This document shows positions 8,932 through 17,343 of a DNA stretch of 31,093 nucleotides, piece after piece. Positions within the stretch are counted from its first letter, which is position 1. Every line of letters starts with the position of its first letter. Source of the DNA: Hamiltosporidium magnivora. Its lineage: Eukaryota > Microsporidia > Dubosqiidae. The stretch spans positions 1-31,093 of the forward strand of contig PITI01000033.1 of NCBI GenBank assembly GCA_004325065.1, read 5' to 3'. The notes under the pieces are model-generated. The model saw only the letters and a program-made list of their open reading frames with translations. It was not told the DNA's origin and did no database searches. The position numbers and the translations under genes were made by a program.

Positions 8932-10197
8932 TTATTCGTTACTCTTCGACGATAAAGACCGAGGTATTTTCGAAACAAAAACGTTTGGAATGCCATTTAC
9001 CCTCTTTATATGTTTATACCCAGTTAGAAATATTTTGAACAAATTTTTAAGTTCGTAATAAATATTATAAGAAACGAGTTGAACCGGTATAATTTTTTCG
9101 TTAATTTCAATTTTGAATTTTATTTTTCTTGAAGTTGGGAATCTTCGACATATATTACAGGAATCATAATGCCTATCGGGAGGAGATACGATAATGCAAT
9201 TTTCAACAAGTTTTTGATCAACGCAACAACAAAAAATTGAAAATTTAATATTTTCTTTTTCATAATATATTGTTTTATTATTTTTCTCAATAAAAACACC
9301 TTCTTTATTATAACTAAAATCCTCAATACTCTCAAAACAAAATAAAAAGTTGAATAAATTTTCAAAAATAGGATGGAGTAACGCTCTGAGGGGCCAAGGT
9401 CTATCTAGTGGCGAAAACTTTAAAAGAATACTTTGAAAATCATACCAACAATTATACAATCTGCCATGTTTATTTGAATCATCAATCTTTGATAGATTTT
9501 TAATATTTTCACTGAACAAAATTCCTAAGTACCAAATACTAACTTTACACTTGCAAGGACTATTAAGAAAATATTCTGGAGCCCGGTAGATTTTGTAGTT
9601 TTCACTAACATTACAATCATTTGAAAAATCGTGAGAGCAACCAGAAGTATTAAATTCCGAGGCTAGAACATCCACTAGCTTGATTTTTAAATCCGATGTT
9701 ATCCTTATATGGTCCATTGAAAAATATTTGTAGGCTATTCCATTTGAAAATAAATAATATATTGCATCTAAAATCTGTTTAACAAAAAATATATATCCAT
9801 CGAGTTTAATTTCGTTCTTTATGCAATAAGATTCAAGTGTCTCTGGAATATATTCAAAAACACAGTATTCAATGCCATTAATCTTCGTCGAATAATATAA
9901 TTTTTCAATATTTTCATGGTCTAAATTCTTAACTGTTTTAACTGTTTTTGACTCCGAATCTTCTATATAAGATTCCTTACTTATTATTACAGCTTCCTTT
10001 GTATGATCATCATATCCCAATCTCCTAAAAAATGATCTGCCATAAGATTCAGATTTATCCGTAATTATATATACTTTTACTTCGTTCCCACGTGTTATTT
10101 CCAAAGTTTTAGGGAAGTCTGTTTCAAATACAGACATCGGATTATATTCCGGTGATAAACTAACGAATTCAATAAAACTCAATAAGAATACGATCAT
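8932..10197 (-). CDS. Secreted or ER-targeted pseudokinase
   Basis: 421 residues from the ATG at 10197. Residues 1-15 (MIVFLLSFIEFVSLS) are a compact hydrophobic signal peptide. A kinase fold follows: HENIEKLYY (94-102), hinge CVFEYIPETLESY (112-124), GIAYKYFSMDHIRI (153-166), KLVD (173-176), YRAPEYF with APE at 206-208, WYLGILFSE, and DRPWPLRALLHPIF. The catalytic HRD is YKY (156-158), the catalytic-loop Lys and Asn are Ser and His, DFG is DVL (176-178), and no glycine loop is visible, so phosphotransfer is unlikely. About 120 residues after the fold are Cys-rich (CCCV, CNICRR) and unrecognised. An open frame extends 8 codons upstream without ATG. No CCC is seen, only GGCC next to ATG. Likely exported to host or wall, inferred only. 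Confidence 0.8.
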   Translation of the reverse strand: MIVFLLSFIEFVSLSPEYNPMSVFETDFPKTLEITRGNEVKVYIITDKSESYGRSFFRRLGYDDHTKEAVIISKESYIEDSESKTVKTVKNLDHENIEKLYYSTKINGIEYCVFEYIPETLESYCIKNEIKLDGYIFFVKQILDAIYYLFSNGIAYKYFSMDHIRITSDLKIKLVDVLASEFNTSGCSHDFSNDCNVSENYKIYRAPEYFLNSPCKCKVSIWYLGILFSENIKNLSKIDDSNKHGRLYNCWYDFQSILLKFSPLDRPWPLRALLHPIFENLFNFLFCFESIEDFSYNKEGVFIEKNNKTIYYEKENIKFSIFCCCVDQKLVENCIIVSPPDRHYDSCNICRRFPTSRKIKFKIEINEKIIPVQLVSYNIYYELKNLFKIFLTGYKHIKRVNGIPNVFVSKIPRSLSSKSNE

Positions 10198-11676
10198 GGC
10201 CTTTTTTATAAAATTATTCAAAAATATAAAAATTTCAGATTTAATTTGTACTTAAATGGTTTTAGGGAAAAAAAATTAGGTATTTTTTTATATATTTTTT
10301 AATTTAACCTTTTTACATATATTTAAATTTATACATTTTAAGAATATTTTGTAATGATATAAAGGAGGAAAAATTAATTTTTTTACATAATAAGCTGATA
10401 AGACCTATACCGTTTTACGCTCCAATTCTTTCATTTTATGTCTCTTAATACAATATTTTATATTTGATTTATATTATATCGTTCATAACTTAACTTTGTA
10501 TGTTTAAGAATCATCAAATTGAATTTTATTTGAATGGGTATTGTACCTTATATTCTTACTTTTTAGCGTTATTATACAGGCTCACAAGTTATTTAAAAAA
10601 TAATCTAGCAAATGAATTTTCTGGTTTTTTATAATCAATGCTACTTTGTACTTTCTTATAGTTTTTTCTATAGGGACATTCGACTCGATGTTCTCTTTAG
10701 GCATTCTCTTCAAAATAGTCTAGGTTTATACTTCACTAGTTACTGATATAATACGATTCGTGTAACAAACCGCATGGTGAATTTTATGAAGGAAATTGTT
10801 TCAACATTTTATACAATTTAGTTTTTTTTAAAAGAATCATAATTATTCGAATTTCCATTTCCGAAAATAAAATTTTATGTTTAGGTATTTTTCGAGTAAT
10901 GAGCATGATCCTCTATTTTTTTTTCAATGCGTGATATGAGGATATCTTGGCCGGAATACCAGTATTTGGTTTATAATGATGTCTACCTAAATCAACTTCA
11001 CAAGTTTTACGATTTTTTAAGATATAAAATAAATTCTTTATACGGAACCATATTTTTACTTTACCAATAAATAGATCTTACAAGTATGAAAATTTTGAGT
11101 TTAAGACATAAACAGGTCGACTCTTAGTAAAAAAAAATCAAGTAATTTGAACAAACCACCCTGCAAATATCAAAAACTTTTTAAATTCATCTATTAAAAT
11201 TTCATTTTTAATCCTTTTATAGCAAACAAGGTTTTTTTGTGCGTTATAATTTGATATTTATTACGTGTACGTAAATTCGCGCACCGATTCATCAAATACC
11301 TTAAGTTCTGTGACTTCCGATCTGTTTTATGTTTTTTATCTTTTTGTACAAAAAAAGCTAATCGCGATATTTTTTAATTTCCATGCAAACCTCTTTTATA
11401 CTTGATCGAAAAAGTTATTTTCGGGTAAAGAAAGCCTTTAAATATCTTCTATCAATAAGATTTTGGTTTAATGTCGTTATTTGTTTTAATAATCTATATG
11501 TAAATTTTTTTTGCTTCAGATTTCACTCTCAAAGTAATATAATCTCTTATGTGCAATGTTACTAAAAAAAGAGATACATTTTGTCCAAAAAGTAAAGAGT
11601 GCTTGTAACTCACTAGAACATAATTTGAAATAGAAAGGTATAGTGTTTAGCTGAGATGTAACATATACTTTTGTAA
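10198..11676. other. Intergenic, nothing convincing
   Basis: About 1.5 kb with no gene I can support. A 60-codon frame at 11383-11565 begins with ATG but is aromatic and Asn-rich as random AT-rich translation tends to be, with no motif. The left end must hold the promoter of the pseudokinase gene. Confidence 0.4.
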
Positions 11677-12703
11677 CTCTTGGATTGTCTAGAAGAAATC
11701 AAAGAAATATTAACTCAAAGAGCAATAATCTTTAAAATGAACACTGCACATAAATTCCTTCTTGCATTGATGAAAAGTTCCTTTAAAGTAAAATATAGGT
11801 TGGAAGAAGACGTCAACACAAATAAACTAGAGGACGCATAATTTGCTAATTTATATAACGAAATAGAAAAAGAAACACCATTCGGTGCTATATAATACAA
11901 TAAAAAGACTTTTGGAAGTGTTAGTTATTCTTTAAGATGGCAAAAGAAACGAAATAATACATCTCCGCGATGAGGCGGTGTTCTGCTGCATTCAAGATTT
12001 AAATGTATTATGGAGCAGAACTTATATGTCAATGCCGCAACAAGTTCACTGAAACAGAAAAATATTTGGCATATGACGTAAAAAAATGCATGTATACAAC
12101 CATACGAGATAGAATGTATTAAAATGCATATATTTATACTCGCTTTAAATAGATACAAATTTAAGCCTACAAAACAAATTAGCTGTCACACAGTTTAACA
12201 AATTCCTAAAAACAAGCATGAGAAGATTAGAGGAAACAGTAGATTAAATCATTAATCAAATTTTGAACAATATATCAGATTCATTTGTTTTAGATAAGAG
12301 TAAAATTCAAAAAATCTTTTTGAAGTAGGCGAAAATTTTCAAAACTCCCTACAAATAGTTGAAACAAATAAACTTACGAGGTATACTCTACAAGCCATTG
12401 CTTCTAGTTCCATTTATATGTGTATCACCTGATAATTCTTATTGCGATAGCCTGGGACAGTATTGTGACAAAATATCATAAGATGTATTCTAAAACTTTA
12501 AATTCTATAAATATAGAGGCATATATTCGGTTTATAGTACTCAAGAGATAGTCGAGACTATTTTTATTTCTAGACAAAGAAAGCTTCATTGTGTATTAGG
12601 GAAGTAGGTAAAAGCCGTAAAAAATTAAATTTCAGTTGAGGAAGTAAAGAACTATTAAGATAGTGTACAACGAGTAAATACCAAAAATAACTCCTTTTTT
12701 TAG
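11677..12703 (+). pseudogene. Decayed plus-strand coding sequence, family unknown
   Basis: One frame runs from 11677 to 12198 (174 codons) with only four internal stops (11839, 11893, 11971, 12079), far fewer than expected in DNA this AT-rich. It begins LLDCLEEIKEILTQRAI and then MNTAHKFLLALMKSS. A second frame takes over near 12150 and continues to 12703 with sparse stops, including SLQNKLAVTQFNKFLKTSMR, GILYKPLLLVPFICVSPDNS and STQEIVETIFISRQRKLH. The composition resembles real protein, and the switch suggests a frameshift. No motif identifies it; a retroelement polyprotein or a lost cellular gene are both possible. Several of its stops could come from CAA or CGA codons by C-to-T change, which I infer only. 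Confidence 0.45.
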
Positions 12704-13167
12704 ATGCTGTAATAACAGAAACTAACCGACAACAGACTCAAATGAAACTTCTGATTTAAGCTAGCTGTAGAAAGGGTTTAAAAAGAATGACAATAAATTT
12801 TTGGAAATGAGAAAATTTGTAGCCCAAATTTTAATTAAATTATAATTATTCTTTGTTTTTTTTTTAATTATTTTATGTTCCATGTAATTTACTACATTCC
12901 ACCTTAAAACTAACATATGTTGAAAGTAGTAATGTTTTTCTAAATTCGGTAAGCGTCATCTTAAATTTTTTTAAATACTTACATATTTTAATTTTTTTAC
13001 AAATAATCTTTTAAAGTTTATACCAATATCTTAAAAGTAAAAAAAAATCAATTTATTAAAAAATAAATCTAAAAACGCTCTATTATGCTATTATAAATAT
13101 TTTAATGTCAACTTCAATATTATTTATTGTCACGGGTCATTCAACTAACCTCATATCCAATAGAATC

Positions 13168-13290
13168 CCGTTATTTCCTATACACTCTCTCCGTTATTTC
13201 TAATCGTTTTATATACCCCCCCTTATTTCTATTAAATTTATAAATCCGTTATTTTTTTTATAATTTATAGAACAACGTTATTTCTATATA
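13168..13290. repeat. Short degenerate tandem repeats, CCGTTATTTCTATA type
   Basis: CCGTTATTT or a close variant occurs at 13168, 13191, 13221, 13246 and 13276, spaced 23-30 nt, just inside the left inverted end. Similar units are visible in the reverse complement of 14830-14911. Subterminal repeats of this kind are common transposase-binding sites in DNA transposons; that role here is inference. Confidence 0.5.
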
Positions 13291-14103
13291 TTAAGTCCAA
13301 GGCCCATATATTTTTGAAAAAAGGAAGTGATTTTAGTTCTAAACTTAATAGGTTTCGATTTAAAAAAATGCTTACATAGTTTTTAAGTCTAAATTCCCGC
13401 AAAAAAAAATTGTTTAAAATTTTGAGAGGATAAAAACAAAAAAATTTAGTTAACATTGAATCAATAAAAAATGCATTATTAGAGTTGCAAAGTAATCCAA
13501 ATTAAATTAAATACGTTTTATTACGCCACTGAAAACTGATATTGTGCCACCCTCGTTCTTTTTTACTTCCATCATGTTGTTCATCAAAATGGCTGTAACT
13601 TTAAAAACCGAATTATTGTAAAAGGAGTCAAAGATACTCTTTTGGACTTTGTATTCATGTCAACGTCTTTTTTTATCAAGTATTTTCTTCAATAGGCAAA
13701 TCACTCGAAATTATATTTGGATTATTGTTCTCTAGAATTCTTCCCCTATAATTTTTAAAAATTAGCAAATCCGCAGAAAATTTACGATGTTTTCGAACGT
13801 ACCAGCTATTATAGTATTATAGTATTATGGTGTTAATAGTCAATTCAATTATTCATGCACATTTGAGACAATCTCTAGGCTCCACAGTCCTTTTCTGCTT
13901 TTTCGTCAAATATAATTATACTGAAATCTACCTAAATAAAAAAAATATAATATCCGTTTAGTTTTCAGTTATTATGCTTCCTAAAAAAGAAATATTAAAC
14001 ATTGCTGCCCGAAGAAATCCATAAATCGAAGATTTGTTCCATGCACTATGTATTTTTTTCTTAAATGCTTATCAACATGTTTAGAATACTCAATCGATCA
14101 TCT

Positions 14104-14340
14104 TCAATTGGTTTCATGCAATTTCATTGCGAGCCATCCTTTTATGGTCTGATTAGCATATTCGACTTGATCGTCTGTTTGGAATGCAAATCTTCTATGT
14201 ATATTTTTTATAATTAGATAACTCAAAAGAATGGCAAAAAGTAAATTCTTTTTGTATTGGCTGTTATCATATTCATAACAACGGAATAATAAAGTGTAAA
14301 AACGAAAATTCAATGATTTTTTTACAATTGTGAAGTCTTA
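14104..14340 (-). pseudogene. Integrase-like fragment (retroviral-type DDE core)
   Basis: About 75 codons open without an ATG start. The C-terminal part, FQTDDQVEYANQTIKGWL, resembles the TDNG-E-F segment around the second catalytic Asp of retroviral and Ty3-type integrases, preceded by LLSYLIIKNIHRRF as the usual beta strand before it. The Gly after TD is changed. A stop follows HETN, and the frame continues past two stops with KHVDKHLRKKYIVHGTN, suggesting decay. Upstream frames are also stop-broken. It may be from an LTR retrotransposon, a Polinton, or the element bounded by inverted repeats here. Recognition rests on one short motif. Confidence 0.45.
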
Positions 14341-15160
14341 TTGAATATCTTATTAAATTGAAGGTTTTGGTATATGTGTGGGTTATATATATCCAGCTAT
14401 ATTAACCATTCTAATTAGTTATATCCAAGATCTACACAATTATGTATATTATATGTTTTTAAAATATATGTTAGAACTTTCTTTTTTTTTTCCTACCAAT
14501 TACAATTCTGGCAGATTTGTCACCATAGATCTAGACTTGTTTATACGTAAAATAAAAGCATTGAAGAAAAGAAAAAGAAGTAATAGAATCAAAATTTCAA
14601 ATAAGATTATTCTGTGTTGTATGTTGTTTAGATGCAATTTCCATAATTTTTGATATGCATTTTAAATTTACAAACATTAATTGAAACAAAAAAGCAAAAT
14701 TTTAACTTAAAAAAAGAACATAAATTGTACTCAAAATTAAACATCCTCACTTTTTTATACAAAAAAATGTCAAGAAAGGATGGATAAAAAATATTGGAAA
14801 GGAAACTAAAATCAGAAGATGTATAGGAATAGCATGAATAAATACGTTATAAGGGTATAGGAATAAAAGAGCTATATAAAAAATAAAGGGTAATATGAAC
14901 TATAAAAAATATATAGAAAATAATCCGGGTTCTATTGGACATAGGAGGGAAAGGCTATTGGCGCGTGAAATTTACTTTAAACATGTTGGCCATGAAGAAA
15001 CCATATAAATAAGAATTAAAATACAGTAAAAAAAAGTTAAAAGACTTCTTTTACTTTTTATTTGAGTCAAAGTTTTTTTGAAGAAGACCACTTATCTAAA
15101 AGATAAATAACTTGAAAAACAATTTGCTTTTTGTTCATTATGATTAATTCGCTGGTGGAA

Positions 15161-15383
15161 GGGGAATAACCAGATTAAGAAACATCTGCTTGTCAATGAA
15201 TGTTTAGAATTGTTTTTAAATCATAGTTTACAATTTAATGGAATATAAACTACACTGGATATCTAAACCAACCTCCTATAATTTTGAGTTACAACAGATT
15301 ACAAGAAACAAATGAGAAACTTCGAATTCCTAATCCTCGACATTGAGAGGCAAGAGAGGAACGAGATAAATAAGTAGATTAAT
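15161..15383. repeat. Dispersed repeat R2, second copy
   Basis: Aligns along its length with 143-360 (shared CTGCT-g-CAATGA, GGAATATAAAC, CAGATTAcaAGA, AATCCTCGA, AGGcAAGAG and ATAAGTA blocks). Its first 45 nt also match 15843-15890 (ATAACCAGATT, CTGCTT-gCAATGA). No open frame. With the left-edge copy it shows R2 is about 220 bp. Confidence 0.65.
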
Positions 15384-15842
15384 CACATTTAGCCTGGTTT
15401 TATATGATTTATATTGCATATGCTTTGGTAGTGCTTTTCAGAGTAACAGCGACTAATTTTGAAATTTTTAAATTTATATGACGTTTTTTTTCATAAAAGC
15501 TTTCACGGTTTTAATTTAATAGATTTCTGAGTTAGAAAGTTTTTATCATTTTTTTATGCATTTTCTTCTACCTCTATATTATCAACACCGTTTCTTCTTC
15601 CAAATCCGACTCTTCATTTCTGTTTATGTCGGTTCCTCCTTGTGAAATAAGGTGTGTATTTTTTGGTTTTAAAGGCTTTCACATGAAATCAAATAAAATT
15701 AAAAAAATGTTATCACCTCTTGCATTTTACTTTTTTAGATTTTTTTATGCATTCAATTTTATTTTAATAATAAACTTTTAATAAATTTAATTGCATTTTG
15801 TTTAATTTAAAATAACAAAGTTTCAAAAGAATTGTAGCCGAA

Positions 15843-16000
15843 ATATAACCAGATTGAAAACTACCTGCTTAGCAATGAGTATTTTTATTTGTGAAGATCA
15901 TTGTTTAGATTTTTGGTGGGAATAAAACCAGCCTATATTTTCGGTTGTTCGATAGAGTTTTACGAGAAGGAAAAGGTCTACGAAAACGCGAAACTTTTTA
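15843..16000. repeat. Dispersed repeat R2, third, partial copy
   Basis: ATATAACCAGATT, CTGCTTAGCAATGAGTA and later GGGAATAAAACC, AGAAGGAAAAGG and GAAACTTTT parallel the blocks at 15161-15383. Similarity fades toward the right. It lies 440 bp upstream of the R1 copy at 16444, in the reverse of the R1-R2 order seen at the left edge. Confidence 0.5.
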
Positions 16001-16104
16001 TACAGATATATTTCGTAGTTTTTTATCTAAAAAGATCGGAGACCGCAGCCGAACTCGTAGGTAATCGCGCAGTAAATTGATCTAAATACAGTCCTGCTCA
16101 ATAA

Positions 16105-16452
16105 TCAGGTTAGAATATTTAGCGCCTGGGAAAAAATAAAAATAAAACCATTAAAATCCGGGAAATCCAAGTGCGGATTATACACGTTTGTATGATCTTG
16201 TGCAATTGAGGTATACTCATGTAAGTCGCCTAAATATATCTTAGCTAAATTTTCTAGGATCAGCGAATGTAAAGTAAGTGGGAAAGCTGTATAACCCAGA
16301 GGAGCAAAAAGTAGGTTTTTATCTATGATCACACCCCATGCAACAGATACTAAAGAACTCCAAATAACTTCATCATTTGATTTTTGGGTTCTAAAAACTT
16401 TTCAGATGAAAGAGTTTGGGATGTAGGTATCATAGGGGATCTCGATGGAGTG
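16105..16452 (-). pseudogene. Coding-like fragment abutting repeat R1
   Basis: A minus-strand frame runs 116 codons from 16452 to the stop at 16105 with a single internal TGA at 16402-16404. It reads HSIEIPYDTYIPNSFI, stop, then KVFRTQKSNDEVIWSS, VAWGVIIDKNLLFAPLGYTA and further LHSLILENLAKIYLGDLHEY. The composition is convincingly protein-like. I do not recognise the family. Its first codons overlap the start of R1, and the left-edge R1 copy also reads HSI in the corresponding frame at base 1, so the fragment is probably part of the same repeated element. It may be the remnant of the element's own protein. Confidence 0.5.
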
Positions 16453-16556
16453 TCATGATAGCAGTTATTTATGTTAAATCTAGAACTTCGTTAATGCCGT
16501 GAAAACAATATAACACTTGCTTCAGTTTTAAAAAGATGCGATATTTTTAAATAAAG
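16444..16556. repeat. Dispersed repeat segment R1, second copy
   Basis: The partner of bases 1-114, same orientation, about 85-90% identical by eye. After it the sequence no longer follows the left-edge copy, so R1 ends here near TTTTAAATAAAG. It lies directly upstream, in the minus-strand sense, of the coding-like fragment at 16105-16452. Confidence 0.8.
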
Positions 16557-17333
16557 AGATTTGGAATAAAATATATAAGACATGATATAAAAAAATGCAA
16601 ACCATCAGGATGAAATATGAGAAATGAATGGTTTGGGCACGAAATCTCTCCGATAATATCAAAATTTTAATTAATTTAATTTTTATATTTAAATTTGGGA
16701 TTATTAATAATAAAAAGGCTACAAAAATTTGTAAGGAACATCATTTTACTTACAAATCTATCATTCATTCCTTTTAAATAATCCAAAAGAATGTTATTTT
16801 TGTTTAGATTATATATTTTGCTGAACTTTTAATAATTTTAAACAATGCTAAGCTTACTGCTCGCTGTTTTTTTAAATTATTTACTCCTTTCCCGGTTTGT
16901 TTCATTAGTCATTTATATTTGACGTTTTTGATATTTTGAATCAATATTATGATTTCGGTCTTATTTTTTCACAAAACTTAAAGGTTAAATAATTTTGGTA
17001 TTTGTTTTTAAATATCTTATTTCTTCATTCACTCAAATGTGTAGTGAGGTTATGAGTCTTTCATGCTCTGTGGAATATTTATTACATTTTAGTATGTGGT
17101 TATCCCGCTATCATCGGAATTTGATTTTGACTTCAATTTACTCGTATATCAAAAGAAATGGTTTCGACTGTCTTTTTAAGTACTATTCACTGAATATATG
17201 TTTCAATTTTTACTAGTATTTGGAGCATCCCAAGCTAGATTTTATGTTAGAGAAATGATTGGGGTAAAAAAGAAATTATATTTTATTTCTGATAAAGAAA
17301 AAAATGATGCGACGATAAAAAAATATTTTTTAA
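16557..17333. other. Upstream region of the Sen1 gene
   Basis: About 780 bp without a supported gene. A 73-codon plus frame at 16995-17216 has no motif and no CCC signal. The last 50 bp before the Sen1 start are AT-rich with several A and T runs. Confidence 0.4.
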
Positions 17334-17337
17334 CCCC
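17334..17337 (+). promoter_or_regulatory. CCCC motif upstream of Sen1 start
   Basis: The sequence reads TTTTTTAACCCCTCTATT then ATG; the C run ends 6 nt before the start. It is the same class of start-proximal motif seen at three minus-strand genes of this window and supports the ATG at 17344. Confidence 0.6.
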
Positions 17338-17343
17338 TCTATT

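Larger units (their letters stand above)
13149..14948. mobile_element. Candidate element bounded by inverted repeats
   Basis: The left end (13149-13182) and the reverse complement of the right end (14912-14948) share CCTC, TAT, TCCAATAGAA, CC-CG, TTATTT and CTATA in order, over about 36 bp with a few mismatches. Inside each end are further CC-TTATTT-rich units. Between them, on the minus strand, lies a fragment like an integrase core (14104-14340). This fits a small decayed DNA transposon of about 1.8 kb. Against it: arms are imperfect, no target-site duplication was found, and the two ends could be separate inverted copies of one repeat. Confidence 0.4.

Noticed and set aside
9120..9365. 81-codon minus-strand ORF inside the pseudokinase gene
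   Set aside because: It overlaps the pseudokinase frame, which has kinase landmarks on both sides; composition is like an off-frame translation.
11925..12158. Minus-strand ORF of 77 codons
   Set aside because: It is the complement of the plus-strand decayed frame, which has a longer low-stop run and more protein-like composition; the minus ORF has no ATG-linked signal.
13265..13456. 63-codon minus-strand ORF near the left end of the candidate element
   Set aside because: Composition matches AT-rich noise, it has no motif, and it partly overlaps the subterminal repeats.
13805..13840. TAGTATTAT short tandem repeat considered as part of a CRISPR-like or origin array
   Set aside because: Only about three copies of a simple AT-rich unit without spacers; an ordinary microsatellite in a eukaryotic genome.
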